Below, in pieces: positions 52,655-62,460 of a stretch of 64,000 bases of DNA (position 1 is the stretch's first letter; each line of letters starts with the position of its first letter). The position numbers and the translations under genes are program-made. Source of the stretch: Planctomycetota bacterium (GTDB taxonomy: Bacteria; Planctomycetota; Planctomycetia; Planctomycetales; Planctomycetaceae); contig JAEZFD010000014.1 in assembly GCA_023417655.1 (NCBI GenBank), positions 1 through 64,000 on the forward strand. The letters are read 5' to 3'. The notes under the pieces were generated by a model. That model had not been told where the DNA came from and searched no databases. It saw only the letters and a list, made by a program, of their open reading frames with translations.

Positions 52655-53095
52655 ATGGCCAGCCGCGATCCCTATCTGCAAATCGTTGAGGGCATACAGA
52701 TTCCGCTTTCGGAAGTCGCTTTTACGTATGTGCGAAGTTCGGGACCGGGCGGCCAGAATGTCAATAAGGTGAATTCCCAGGTCCAGCTGTCGTGGAAAGT
52801 TCACGAGTCGCAGGCCCTCCCTGATGATGTCCGCGAACGTCTGGTCGCTGCTCAACAGGGACGGATTTCCAAAGCGGGAAATCTGAGAATTCACGGTGAT
52901 CGGTATCGGGACCGGGAAAAGAACCGGGAAGACTGTCTGAACCGGTTACGGGAGATGGTCACCGAGGTTCTACGTCCTCCGAAGAAACGGAAGAAAACCC
53001 GAATCCCGCGAGGAATCGTCGAGAATCGGTTAAAAAATAAACAGAAGAGGGCCGAAGTCAAACAGACGCGACGTCGTCCCCGACTGGATGACTGA
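52655..53095 (+). CDS. arfB: Peptidyl-tRNA hydrolase ArfB-like (YaeJ) ribosome rescue factor
   Basis: Release-factor-like protein that frees stalled ribosomes. The GGQ motif is in SSGPGGQNVNKVNSQVQL, and the fold's next blocks are LPDDVRERLVA and NLRIHGDRYRDREKNREDCLNRL (in parts). The C-terminus is a basic tail (PPKKRKKTRIPRG, NRLKNKQKRAEVKQTRRR), as required for entry into an empty mRNA channel. No stop-codon recognition domain, so ArfB rather than RF1/RF2. I use the ATG at 52655 (146 residues). Its last 8 bases overlap the start of the next gene. Confidence 0.9.
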   Translation: MASRDPYLQIVEGIQIPLSEVAFTYVRSSGPGGQNVNKVNSQVQLSWKVHESQALPDDVRERLVAAQQGRISKAGNLRIHGDRYRDREKNREDCLNRLREMVTEVLRPPKKRKKTRIPRGIVENRLKNKQKRAEVKQTRRRPRLDD

Positions 53096-54308
53096 CTTTA
53101 CGGAAATGAGCTTCAGGGACGATCGGCTTCACGGAGGTCTGGCGACCGGCAGGTGCGGGAGTCTGGACAACAGAAGCGGCGACGAGCAGTTTCAGATCAT
53201 GGCCAAGCAGGCAGACTCAAAATCGCGAGTAAACGCCTCACGCAGGGTTCTGCCCCGTGAGTTGGTCGTATTCTATCGCGGTTGCGGCACCTATAGTCCG
53301 CTGGGTGACTGCTGGCACCTGCAGGTGCGTGGAAGTGTCTTCACCGCTTCTAACAGCCGGATCCGCAAAGGGATTCTGCTGCAACTCTTCAAAAGAGTGG
53401 TCAAGCCAGAGAACGCAGTCGATGTGCGACAGCGTTTTCATGATCGGGCTCGCCTCTTTTTGCAGGATGGTCGTAAGGGAAAATCACTTCCGATTGCCAT
53501 TGCTGAAAAGGCGTTTCAGCTGCCGGATACATTGCCGAACGGCCAGTTCGAGGCAACGATTACGATCCCGGTGAGCGAACTGGAATCGAGCATTCAAACG
53601 GATGATTTCGGTCGCAAGTTTGTTCAGTTCTGCTCCCGGCTGCCTGAAGAAGACCCACGCCTGTTTACTGGTGAGATTGAACTGGTGCCGCCGCGCGGGG
53701 TCTCGATCGTTTCTGACGTCGATGACACGATCAAAGTGTCGAATGTACAGGACCGCAAGGAACTGCTGGCGAATACGTTCACCCGGGAATTCCGCGGCGT
53801 TGAAGGAATGCGGAATCTCTATCAGCACTGGGCCCGGCATCAGACCAGCTTTCACTATGTGTCAGCCAGTCCCTGGCCGCTGTATCGCCCGTTGATCGAC
53901 TGGCTGGATACAGATGCATTCCCAATGGGAACGCTGCATCTCCGGCATGTGCGTTTACGTGATCTTCGCGGCGACCGCACGCGTGAAGCGGCGTTCCGAT
54001 CCAAGCGCCATGCAGTTGAGAATCTCTTGCGTCTCTACCCCGAACGGCGCTTCGTGTTCTGTGGAGACTCAGGTGAACGCGACGCCGAACTCTATGGAGA
54101 AATCGCCCGGCATTTCGGTAATCAGGTGGCCTATATTGCGATCCGTAATTGCGGGGGGAAACATGCGTCCTTGGGTAACGTCTCTGCGCGGCTTGAGCAC
54201 CTGCCGTCCGATCGCTGGACGATCTTCGAGGATCCCGCTGAGTTGACCGATCTCGTTCCCCGGATTCTGGCAGAATCAAACGGGGTGCCCGTTGCCGACC
54301 GACGCTGA
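53088..54308 (+). CDS. App1-type phosphatidate phosphatase (DUF2183/LNS2-like)
   Basis: Haloacid-dehalogenase-type phosphatase with the DxDxT motif seen as VSDVDDTIKVS, followed by the block HYVSASPWPLYRPLIDWLD and the RFVFCGDSGERDAELYGEIA region, which are diagnostic of the App1/LNS2 (lipin-like) family. A ~160-residue N-terminal part (ELVVFYRGCGTYSPLG, LQVRGSVFTAS) precedes the catalytic domain, as in bacterial App1 homologues. It probably removes phosphate from phosphatidate. The ATG at 53088 overlaps arfB by 8 bases; an in-frame ATG at 53199 would also keep the domain. Cytoplasmic. Confidence 0.85.
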   Translation: MTDFTEMSFRDDRLHGGLATGRCGSLDNRSGDEQFQIMAKQADSKSRVNASRRVLPRELVVFYRGCGTYSPLGDCWHLQVRGSVFTASNSRIRKGILLQLFKRVVKPENAVDVRQRFHDRARLFLQDGRKGKSLPIAIAEKAFQLPDTLPNGQFEATITIPVSELESSIQTDDFGRKFVQFCSRLPEEDPRLFTGEIELVPPRGVSIVSDVDDTIKVSNVQDRKELLANTFTREFRGVEGMRNLYQHWARHQTSFHYVSASPWPLYRPLIDWLDTDAFPMGTLHLRHVRLRDLRGDRTREAAFRSKRHAVENLLRLYPERRFVFCGDSGERDAELYGEIARHFGNQVAYIAIRNCGGKHASLGNVSARLEHLPSDRWTIFEDPAELTDLVPRILAESNGVPVADRR

Positions 54309-54638
54309 ACCGTTTGCTCCCTGTGAACTCGTCAGGCGAACTGGCTTAAGGGTGTGTGTTCCTTCTTCATGCTGCGAAAGAGGGAACAGGTCGTTGAGAC
54401 GTTCATTTTTTCGATGAAGTCGGATGCGTGGCCGCTGATGCGATGTGCTGTCACAGGCCGCCTGCTAAACTTCGACTCTCATCCCTGAGCTGAGCATCTT
54501 CGGTCCGTTCTCTGAAAGTTGTCGACGCCGTTCCGTGCGTTTGAACGCATTCCGGATGGCGGCCTGAATATCGAGGGAATCGGGACCAAGTCACAGGGGA
54601 TGAGGATCAGTCAACGGCACTCCGGCGGAGAATGAACG
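54309..54638. other. Intergenic region before the VCBS protein gene
   Basis: 330 bases, presumably with the promoter of the next gene. The best Shine-Dalgarno (GGAG near 54626) lies shortly before its ATG. No gene or clear regulatory site seen. Confidence 0.35.
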
Positions 54639-56681
54639 ATGATCTTCACGTGGATTTCGCGGCGCACGAACTCTCTTTCCGTTGCAGCGAAGGCGTCGCT
54701 CAGTCTGTCTCTCGGACTGACGCTGGGGCTCATTTCCCCTCTGTGTTCCGCTGCTGAACCTGAGAAGAAGGCGGAGCCGACAGCCGCAGATCTGCCCGTA
54801 GCGGAGCGTCTCAAGTTTGGGGACCCCAACCTCGTCGTGGATCTGGGCGTCGGACTCTGGGCCTGGCCGCTTCCGATGGATTGGGATGGTGACGGAGACA
54901 TTGATCTCGTCGTTTCCTGTCCTGACTATCCCAATGCCGGAACGTACTTCTTCGAGAATCCGGGACTGTCGACTGCTGCTGGAAAAATGCCGGTGATGAA
55001 GAAGGCCGTCAAAGTCGGGCCGAAGCTCTCGAATGCGACGTCTTCTTTCATCGATGGAAAAGTCAGCGTGCGTTCCCCGGGGAAGGAGTACGTCGACTTC
55101 CGCAAGAATGGGTTCTCGAAAACTGTGACGCTGCTCCCAACGACAAACATTCATCCTAACAAGGTGCGGGCCAACCAATGGCGAGCCGTTGACTATGACG
55201 GAGATGGCGCTGTCGATCTGGTTGTTGGAGTCGGTGACTGGACTGACTATGGATGGGATGATGGTTTCAACCGACTCGGCATCTGGACTCGCGGACCACT
55301 GCACGGATATGTCTACTTTGTGAAGAATACGGGGACGACGGAGAAGCCCAAGTACGCAGAGCCGGTTAAGCTGACGGCGGCAGGTGCTCCGATCGACGTA
55401 TTCGGGGCCCCCAGTCCCAACGTCGGTGACTTCGACGGTGACGGCGATCTCGACCTGATCTGCGGTGAATTCCTCGATGGGTTCAGTTACTTCGAAAACA
55501 TCGGCACCCGAACGCAGCCTCAGTATGTCTCACCGCGTCGTCTGAAGTCGCAGGGGCAAGAGCTGCACATGGATCTTGAGATGATTATCCCTGTCGCAAT
55601 TGACTGGGATGGCGACGGCGATCTCGATCTGATTGTGGGAGACGAAGACGGTCGGGTGGCATTCATGGAGCACACTGGGCAGGTCGTGGATCAGATGCCT
55701 GTTTTTCTTCCCCCCCGCTACTTCCGTCAGGAAGCAGATGACCTGAAGTTTGGCGCACTCGCGAGCCCCTATGCCGTGGACTGGGACGGTGATGGAGATG
55801 AAGACCTGATCAGTGGCAACACGGCAGGCTATGTCGCATTCATCGAAAACCTTGATGGTGGCAATCCTCCGCGCTGGGCGGAGCCGAAGCTCTTGGAAAG
55901 CGATGGCGAGATCCTGCGAATCATGGCCGGACCGAATGGTTCGATTCAGGGACCATGTGAGGCAAAGTGGGGCTATACGACTCTGAGTGCGACTGACTGG
56001 GATGCCGACGGTCTCCCGGATCTCGTCGTCAATTCCATCTGGGGAAAGGTTCTGTGGTACAAGAATGTCGGGACCCGGCAGCAACCGGTTCTAGGCCCTG
56101 CTCAAAGCGTGGAAGTTGACTGGCCTGAAGGGTCGACTGCTCTCAAGCCGGCGTGGAACTGGTGGAATCCCCAAGGCAAAGAACTCGTTACTCAATGGAG
56201 AACGACGCCAGTTGTCTTCGACTGGAATCGGGATGGCCTGCCTGACCTGATCATGCTCGATCACGAGGGATATCTGACCTACTTTGAACGTAAGAAGACC
56301 GACACTGGGCTCATTCTGAAACCGGGGAAACGGATCTTTGTCGGGACAGATGGTGAACCGTTGCGACTCAACCCTGGTTACGCCGGGAAGAGTGGCCGTC
56401 GTAAGCTCTGCCTCACTGACTGGGATGGTGACGGCAAAGTCGATCTGCTGATCAACGGAAAGAATGTCGACTTCTGGAAGAATCAGTCGACTTCTAATGA
56501 GGTCTGTGTCTTTGAGTTGAAAGGGCCAGTCTCATCGATGGTGCTCGCCGGCCATGACACTTCGCCGACACCTGTGAACTGGAGTGGGACGGGTATTCCT
56601 GATCTCGTGATCGGGGCCGAAGACGGGCGATTTTATCTCGTTCGAAATCCTCGCCAGAAGCCCTCCGCAACAGGCAAATGA
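54639..56681 (+). CDS. Exported VCBS/FG-GAP repeat protein
   Basis: 680 residues with a signal peptide (LSLSLGLTLGLISPLCSAA). Eight or so FG-GAP/VCBS repeats with the calcium-binding DxDxDGxxD loop are visible: DWDGDGDIDLVV, DYDGDGAVDLVV, DFDGDGDLDLIC, DWDGDGDLDLIV, DWDGDGDEDLIS, DWDADGLPDLVV, DWNRDGLPDLIM and DWDGDGKVDLLI. These give an integrin-like beta-propeller stabilised by calcium, typical of planctomycete cell-surface or secreted proteins. Likely a carbohydrate- or protein-binding surface protein; no catalytic domain is seen. Start ATG at 54639. Confidence 0.9.
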   Translation: MIFTWISRRTNSLSVAAKASLSLSLGLTLGLISPLCSAAEPEKKAEPTAADLPVAERLKFGDPNLVVDLGVGLWAWPLPMDWDGDGDIDLVVSCPDYPNAGTYFFENPGLSTAAGKMPVMKKAVKVGPKLSNATSSFIDGKVSVRSPGKEYVDFRKNGFSKTVTLLPTTNIHPNKVRANQWRAVDYDGDGAVDLVVGVGDWTDYGWDDGFNRLGIWTRGPLHGYVYFVKNTGTTEKPKYAEPVKLTAAGAPIDVFGAPSPNVGDFDGDGDLDLICGEFLDGFSYFENIGTRTQPQYVSPRRLKSQGQELHMDLEMIIPVAIDWDGDGDLDLIVGDEDGRVAFMEHTGQVVDQMPVFLPPRYFRQEADDLKFGALASPYAVDWDGDGDEDLISGNTAGYVAFIENLDGGNPPRWAEPKLLESDGEILRIMAGPNGSIQGPCEAKWGYTTLSATDWDADGLPDLVVNSIWGKVLWYKNVGTRQQPVLGPAQSVEVDWPEGSTALKPAWNWWNPQGKELVTQWRTTPVVFDWNRDGLPDLIMLDHEGYLTYFERKKTDTGLILKPGKRIFVGTDGEPLRLNPGYAGKSGRRKLCLTDWDGDGKVDLLINGKNVDFWKNQSTSNEVCVFELKGPVSSMVLAGHDTSPTPVNWSGTGIPDLVIGAEDGRFYLVRNPRQKPSATGK

Positions 56682-57025
56682 CCGGGATTTTGCAGGGATT
56701 TAAGCGGCAGTTTCTGCCGGTGCGGCGGGGTCTACAAGAAGCAGTGACGGCGTGATCTGCCGTTCTTCAATCTGTTTTTTGTGAGTTCGTCCAATAAGTA
56801 TGCGAAATCGTCCAGGATTCGCAGCGACGTCTTGTCGCATGGAAAGGGGCATCGTTAGACAGCCCATCGCCCGCGTGGTTCCTTTGTCGGCAGTCGACTC
56901 CGGAACCTGCCAGCGATCGGACTCTCATCCGCTTCGAGTTCCCTGCATTGGTCATCACTTGACCATGAATACCGGGGAAGTCGGTGCGGAGAGGCGATCA
57001 GACCCTTTTTCAACTGCACTCGACT
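56682..57025. other. Intergenic region before the beta-helix surface protein
   Basis: 344 bases. The upstream frame opens at a GTG at 56984, but the signal peptide begins after the ATG at 57026. No gene or strong promoter consensus seen. Confidence 0.35.
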
Positions 57026-60000
57026 ATGACTCAGCAAACTTGCGCAATCGTTCGGCTGACTTCGATTGTCTGTCGAACTCGATCCGCCAGCGTTCATATT
57101 CTCGCATGGCTCGCCCTTGTCCTGTTCGGGGTCTGGGGACCGAGAACGATTCAGGCTGCTGAGTCTGGCGAACTCGTCTTCCCGGATCTGGAAGCGGATT
57201 CAGTGATGCCGAATGGAACTCCTCAGCGAAATCTGACCCGTCCGCTGAAAGGGGGCAATGAACCCGGAGCAGGGCTCGATGCCAGAATCGGTTTCATCGG
57301 TTTGCCGACCTTGGGACGCGAAGACAGCATTGTTCCGCTCGAGCTGTTCCCGTATGTGATGACCGATAACACGATTCTCTTCGGGGACATCCGGGGATTC
57401 CTTTCGACACGCGGTCGCGTCGGGGCCAACATCGGACTGGGTTACCGGTTTATCGAGCCGAATGACGTCGCCCTGTTCGGGGTCAACGGCTTTTATGATG
57501 TGGACGCGACAACCGGCAAAACATTCCACCAGCTTGGTTTCGGCTGGGAAGCCCGTATGGAGATGTTCGGGACGTTCGGTAACGTTTATCTGCCGGTCGG
57601 GAAGCGACATCAGACGCTGAGTCAGTCCGTCTATAACGAACGGTTCAGCGAGAACCGAATTCTGTTTGACGTGGCGAGCCGTACCGGACAATCCATGGCC
57701 GGACTCGATCTGAACATTCAGTCTTATCTGCCGGGTGACTTCGCCCGTGATCACCAGATTCAGGCGATCGCAGGCTGGTACACATTTAACGGCGACGGCG
57801 TGGATGATATTAATGGTTTCCACCTGCAGTTGCAGGGTGACGTGATTCCCAGCGTGCGACTGCTGGCCTCCTATACCAATGACAAGACATTCGGGTCGAA
57901 CATTGCAGTCGGCGGGATGTTCCGTTTTGGAACACGCGAACGCCCGGATACGACTCTGAATGGACAACTGCGACGCTTCATCCATCGTAATTACAACGTG
58001 ATCGTGTCGACGAAGAACGTGAATGAAGTCGGTCTCGAGGCCATTAATCCGGAAACCGGCAATGCCTATGTCGTCCGACATGTGGGATCCGCTGGAACAA
58101 CACCGAACGGCGACTTCGATAACCCGTTCGACAATGTTGACGATGCACAGAATGCAGGCGCCGACATCATCTATGTCCATGAAGGGACAACCCTGACCGA
58201 CGGAATCGTGTTGCAGGATGGTCAGTCACTGATTGGGGAAGGAGCAACAGTCCAGTTCCAGGACTCACGCTATGGTTCGTTCTATGTGCCGGGGCGTGAC
58301 ACCACCGGAACGTCCTCACGACCGATTATTGACGGGGCTCCCGGCAACTCCATCATCATGGCCGACCGTTCTCTGGTCGCAGGCTTTATGATCAAGAATG
58401 CAGATGAGAACGCGATTCTGGTTGACGGAGTCGATCGCTTCAAAATCAGTGACATCGTCATTGAAAGTGCGACCGGGGACGGTATCCGCATTAACGACTC
58501 TTCGAATGGAACAGTTTCAGATATCAAGGTGAACGGTGCGGTCAATGCGATTCACATCACCGACTTCAATGACACCAATCTGGTCTTCTCGAATCTGATT
58601 CTCGATGACCTGTCCGAGAATGGTGTCCTGATTGACGGCGGTTATGGGACCATCAACTTCAAGGGACCGCTTGTGGTCCGGGATGCGGACGAAGCGGCGT
58701 TTCAGGTGCGAAATCAGGAGAAACTGGTCGTCGTCGACGACAAAGGGACGCCCAGCACTGCTGACGACGTGACGACCGAAACTCGAGGAGTCGTTCTGGT
58801 CGAGCAACTGGTTGTTCGGAACACCACCGGGGGCGAGGGGATTCTGCTGACGGATAACGAAGGTGGAACCGCCTTCGGAAGCGTCGACATTCAGACCGCC
58901 AATGCCTCCGCAGTCGTGGCCGAAAACACTGAAGCATTCCGCATCTTCAATGGATATCTGAGTTCGACGAACGCTGCGGCGATCGATGTCGAAGATACGG
59001 GAATGGATGTCCGTTTGACACAGATGAAAGTCGATGGCGGGACTTATGGTGCCCGGTTCGTCGACACGACGGGATCCTTCATGGTTTACGGGACCGGTAA
59101 CATGGGGTCTGGTGGAGAGATCAAGAACACGAACACCGCGATCTACATGGAAAACGGCCCGACTGTCGGATTCCAGACTGTGAACTTCACGGCAAACCAG
59201 AAGGTTGCTGTGGTTGATGGCGGCGAGTCTTTGATTCTCGTCGGAGCGAATATCGCTCAGACAGCAGACACCATTATCGACGCCAACAATCTGAAAGTGC
59301 TCCAGGTCAGCCAGAGCCAATTTACGAACAACACGATCTCCTCCGGCAATGGAATCCTCTTCAAAGCGGATGAGAAAGGGACTTATACAGCCAGCGTAAC
59401 GTTCAACGACGTGAATGCACTGCCGGGGACCTTCTTCCGGACACAGATGTTAGCCGGAGCTGAAGGCTCGACTCTCACTTACAACTTCCAGGGCAACGAT
59501 GTTGAACTGAGTGCTGCCAACTCGGCTGCTGCCGCGATTAGCTGGACGGGGCCAATCCTGGGCTACTTCCAGAACAACGTGGTCTCAGGAACCGGAATGG
59601 GTCAGACCGGCTTCCAGCTTTACACGGGAGCCTCTGGAGATCAGACGCAGTTCCTGATCACTCAGAACTCATTTACCTTCGCAGGTGCCAATGCGATTGG
59701 CGTCGATGTCGATACCCGGGCGACCTCTACCATTCTCACGACTTCCAACCTGATTACCTTCAACGGACTGGGAGGAACGGGCGTGAAGATGAATCTGCGA
59801 AAGGCCTCAGGAGCCAACGTCAGCGGCAACAAGATTGTTGACAACGCTGGGGGTGCCACCGGGATTCACTTTGAGAGTGCTGAACACCTTTCGACACTGG
59901 TCGTAAATGGGAACCTGATCGATTTGCTCGGCCCGAGTGCCCACCTGGACCGCGGCATCGTCCTCGGCAACGTGTTGAATAGCGGAAGTGTCGCCGACCC

Positions 60001-60118
60001 GTTTGTCACCTTCGTTTCCACTCAGTCCAACACGATCAATGGAGCCAATGTGCTCTACACTCTCCCGGCGACTGGAGCGAAGGGGACACTGTTGATCAAC
60101 AACACTTCGGTTCAGTAG
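57026..60118 (+). CDS. Inverse-autotransporter-like barrel plus right-handed beta-helix surface protein
   Basis: 1030 residues. A signal peptide (HILAWLALVLFGVWGPRTIQA) is followed by a ~260-residue beta-rich domain with alternating strands resembling the inverse autotransporter (intimin/invasin type) barrel: FGDIRGFLSTRGRVGANIGLGYRF, FGVNGFYDVDATTGKTFHQLGFGWEARMEMFG and the strand-rich LPVGKRHQTLSQS (in parts). From residue ~380 a long right-handed beta-helix begins with a pectate-lyase-like start (GTTPNGDFDNPFDNVDDAQNA, IIYVHEGTTLTDGIVLQDGQSLIGEG in parts) and continues to the end with Asn/Ser/Gly-turn repeats. Compared with classic intimins the passenger is a helix not Ig-like domains. Possible adhesion or polysaccharide-binding role is inference. 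Confidence 0.8.
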   Translation: MTQQTCAIVRLTSIVCRTRSASVHILAWLALVLFGVWGPRTIQAAESGELVFPDLEADSVMPNGTPQRNLTRPLKGGNEPGAGLDARIGFIGLPTLGREDSIVPLELFPYVMTDNTILFGDIRGFLSTRGRVGANIGLGYRFIEPNDVALFGVNGFYDVDATTGKTFHQLGFGWEARMEMFGTFGNVYLPVGKRHQTLSQSVYNERFSENRILFDVASRTGQSMAGLDLNIQSYLPGDFARDHQIQAIAGWYTFNGDGVDDINGFHLQLQGDVIPSVRLLASYTNDKTFGSNIAVGGMFRFGTRERPDTTLNGQLRRFIHRNYNVIVSTKNVNEVGLEAINPETGNAYVVRHVGSAGTTPNGDFDNPFDNVDDAQNAGADIIYVHEGTTLTDGIVLQDGQSLIGEGATVQFQDSRYGSFYVPGRDTTGTSSRPIIDGAPGNSIIMADRSLVAGFMIKNADENAILVDGVDRFKISDIVIESATGDGIRINDSSNGTVSDIKVNGAVNAIHITDFNDTNLVFSNLILDDLSENGVLIDGGYGTINFKGPLVVRDADEAAFQVRNQEKLVVVDDKGTPSTADDVTTETRGVVLVEQLVVRNTTGGEGILLTDNEGGTAFGSVDIQTANASAVVAENTEAFRIFNGYLSSTNAAAIDVEDTGMDVRLTQMKVDGGTYGARFVDTTGSFMVYGTGNMGSGGEIKNTNTAIYMENGPTVGFQTVNFTANQKVAVVDGGESLILVGANIAQTADTIIDANNLKVLQVSQSQFTNNTISSGNGILFKADEKGTYTASVTFNDVNALPGTFFRTQMLAGAEGSTLTYNFQGNDVELSAANSAAAAISWTGPILGYFQNNVVSGTGMGQTGFQLYTGASGDQTQFLITQNSFTFAGANAIGVDVDTRATSTILTTSNLITFNGLGGTGVKMNLRKASGANVSGNKIVDNAGGATGIHFESAEHLSTLVVNGNLIDLLGPSAHLDRGIVLGNVLNSGSVADPFVTFVSTQSNTINGANVLYTLPATGAKGTLLINNTSVQ

Positions 60119-60227
60119 GCATTGGTTAAATCGCCGATGCGAAGGAAGTTTACACAGCCCTGTTCGGAGCAGTTTGCTCGCGTCGAAGTCTCCTCTCACA
60201 GAGCGGAGACGGGAACCAAGCATCGCT

Positions 60228-61388
60228 CTACAGGGCTGCGTTAATTTCAGCGAGTGCCGCGAGCGTTTGATCGATGTCCCCCGCGGAGGTTGTTTCTCCC
60301 AGACTGAAGCGGACTGTTCCCCCGGACTCCAGTGTTCCAAGGGCCTGATGAGCCAGCGGCGCACAATGCAGCCCTGCACGAACCTCGATCCCGTAATGTT
60401 CGTCCAGCAGAGTCGCGAGCACCTGCGATTCGATTCGGTGGTGATGAATGCTGACGACCGGAACGCGAGGCAGAGTCAGATCAGGGATCATCACCTCCAC
60501 GCCGGGAAGACTCTGCAGCCCAGAGATCAGTTCCTCCATCAATGGGAAGCGAGGAACTTCGGTCGGTGCACTCAATTGAGCCAGCGCCGCTTCCAGTCCG
60601 TAAATCCCCGGTGCGTTCAGATTTCCGGATTCATAGCGGTCCGGTAACGACAATGGTTGTGAGAGGGATTCGGACCGGGTTCCGGTTCCCCCCAACCGGA
60701 CAGGGCGAAGTTCCTTTTCAATTCCTGAGCGGAGTATCAGCAGTCCGGTCCCAAGCGGTCCCTGCAGTCCTTTGTGGCCGGGGCAGGCGATGATGTCCGC
60801 CGCGATCGAATTCAGCGAGACCGGGATCATCCCGGCACTCTGTGCCGCATCTAGAATGACGAACGCACCTGCTTCTTTCGCGAGTCGAGCCATCTCTTCA
60901 ACTGGTTGGATTATCCCCGTCACATTCGAAACGTGATTCAGCACCACCAGTCGGGGAGCAGATTTCCTCAAGGCATCTCTGAAAGCGTTGAGGTCGGTGC
61001 GGCCCTGACCGTCATGCGGGACAATCGTCAGCGAAACCTGCCGCGATTCCGCAGCCTCATGCAAAGGACGAAGGACGGAATTGTGTTCCCAGACCGTGGT
61101 GACAACCCTGTCCCCTGCTCTCAATAAACCATTGATCGCCAAGTGGAGCGAGTCGGTGCCATTCAGCGTGAAGATCACGTAACTGGCCGCCTCTGCTCCA
61201 AACAGGGTCGCGATCCGCTGACGGCAACGGTCGATCGTCCGTTGCACTTCCGATCCCCGACGGGTTGCTGACCTGCCGGGAGAGACCCCCAACTCTTCCA
61301 GACAATGTAACATCGCGCGACCGACAGCTGCCGGTTTGGGAAAACTGGTGGCGGCGTGATCAAGATAGATGCGGTTCGAACTCGACAT
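60228..61388 (-). CDS. Cysteine desulfurase-like class V aminotransferase
   Basis: PLP enzyme of 386 residues. The start YLDHAATSFPKPAAVGRAM matches cysteine desulfurases. The PLP lysine is in CPGHKGLQGPLGTG and the catalytic Cys in AGLHCAPLAHQALGT, so the loop-based persulfide mechanism is plausible. It resembles the stand-alone cysteine desulfurase family TIGR01977, not the main IscS/SufS proteins, and no iscU or sufU-like gene is adjacent. Start ATG at 61388. It converges with the beta-helix gene; an outer inverted repeat CAGCCCTGT/ACAGGGCTG (60155-60163 and 60230-60238) flanks the gap. Confidence 0.88.
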   Translation of the reverse strand: MSSSNRIYLDHAATSFPKPAAVGRAMLHCLEELGVSPGRSATRRGSEVQRTIDRCRQRIATLFGAEAASYVIFTLNGTDSLHLAINGLLRAGDRVVTTVWEHNSVLRPLHEAAESRQVSLTIVPHDGQGRTDLNAFRDALRKSAPRLVVLNHVSNVTGIIQPVEEMARLAKEAGAFVILDAAQSAGMIPVSLNSIAADIIACPGHKGLQGPLGTGLLILRSGIEKELRPVRLGGTGTRSESLSQPLSLPDRYESGNLNAPGIYGLEAALAQLSAPTEVPRFPLMEELISGLQSLPGVEVMIPDLTLPRVPVVSIHHHRIESQVLATLLDEHYGIEVRAGLHCAPLAHQALGTLESGGTVRFSLGETTSAGDIDQTLAALAEINAAL

Positions 61389-61690
61389 TGCATTCTTCAG
61401 AGTCGCTGCAGGAACGACGGCGGGGCGGACTCATCGCGATTACGGGATTCGATCAGATTGAATTGAAATTCGATTCTCGCCAATCCTCTCCCCTTTTTCC
61501 AACTGCTTGCGACACCGGGACTTCAGTTCTCAGGAATTCCGTAAACTCCGCAGAGTTTCGCGGTCAGGGCGGGACGATTTCTTCGATGCGGCCGGAATTG
61601 CCATCACGATCCCTACAACTGATCGCCGATAAGAAGATGCGAGTCATGCCAGCAATGGCCAAGGTTCCATTGCGCGAGGGGGGAAATTCC
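61389..61690. other. Divergent intergenic region, desulfurase and small secreted protein genes
   Basis: About 300 bases. The frame of the next gene is open here from 61265 through rather non-protein-like sequence, so I prefer the later start. No other gene seen. Confidence 0.35.
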
Positions 61691-62368
61691 ATGAGTCTTC
61701 TGAAACCCGTTGTGGTCGCGGTCGTTCTTATTGCAGCACTGCCGTCATGGTCACTGGCCGACTGGCCATTCTGGGCCAATGATGGTCTGCGCCGGGGGTC
61801 AAAAGAATATTACGAGGCCAAGGCCTCTGACCCGCCAGGTTCGCGACAGCATTACAAGGCAGGAAAGCTCTGGCCTCCGTATCCACGGCCGACGGGACCT
61901 CACCAGACGTTCATTCACAAGTATCATCACAGCCATTACTGGCCGATGCCGTATGTCTGTGAGGATCGGGCGGTGACAAACGCCATTCTTGACACGCAGA
62001 CGGCAAACGGCTGGCGAACCTCCACGACACTCTATGACTACCATTTCGACGCGGATTCAGGCGATCTGAATACCTATGGAAAGCAGCAGCTCACCTGGAT
62101 CGTCCATCACGTGCCAGAGCAGTTCCGGCAAGTCCATATTGCGACCAGTATGGAACCACGCCTGAACTCAGAGCGAACACGTAGCGTCGAACAGTATTTG
62201 ACCCGACTGCCGGGTTATGATCCGTCGATGGCAGTGACGACGCGGATTGCAGACCCCGAGGGGCGTCCCGCAGTCGAAGTGCAGGCGATCTTCAAGAGCG
62301 CCCAAGAGAATATGCCGCCTCCAATCCTTTCCAAAATTACTACCGGTGTGACCGAGACGACGAACTGA
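61691..62368 (+). CDS. Small exported protein with OmpA-like C-terminal motif
   Basis: 225 residues from the ATG at 61691, preceded by AGGGGGGA. A signal peptide (VVVAVVLIAALPSWSLA) is followed by a Gly/His/Tyr-rich middle part (HKYHHSHYWPMPY). The segment YHFDADSGDLNTYGKQQL and the later RLNSERTRSVEQYL match the start and end strands of an OmpA/MotB-type peptidoglycan-binding domain (consensus FDxxSxxL...ERAxxVxxYL), although the central part is shorter and divergent. An AAA ATPase gene follows 92 bases downstream. A cell-wall-linked protein working with the ATPase is a guess. Confidence 0.6.
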   Translation: MSLLKPVVVAVVLIAALPSWSLADWPFWANDGLRRGSKEYYEAKASDPPGSRQHYKAGKLWPPYPRPTGPHQTFIHKYHHSHYWPMPYVCEDRAVTNAILDTQTANGWRTSTTLYDYHFDADSGDLNTYGKQQLTWIVHHVPEQFRQVHIATSMEPRLNSERTRSVEQYLTRLPGYDPSMAVTTRIADPEGRPAVEVQAIFKSAQENMPPPILSKITTGVTETTN

Positions 62369-62460
62369 CATCAAATGATGTTGAGTTGAAGTTCAGAGTT
62401 CGCGACCGCATCGAACTCCTCAGTCAGCCCACGATCGAGCCAGGGAAAGGCTTGCCGCAT

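Noticed and set aside
57200..58180. 326-codon minus-strand open frame inside the barrel region
   Set aside because: Opposite a clear signal peptide plus barrel sequence; no resemblance to known proteins.
60155..60238. Inverted repeat CAGCCCTGT/ACAGGGCTG between the beta-helix and desulfurase genes
   Set aside because: The arms are 66 bases apart and one overlaps the desulfurase stop; no T-tract, so I did not list it as a terminator.
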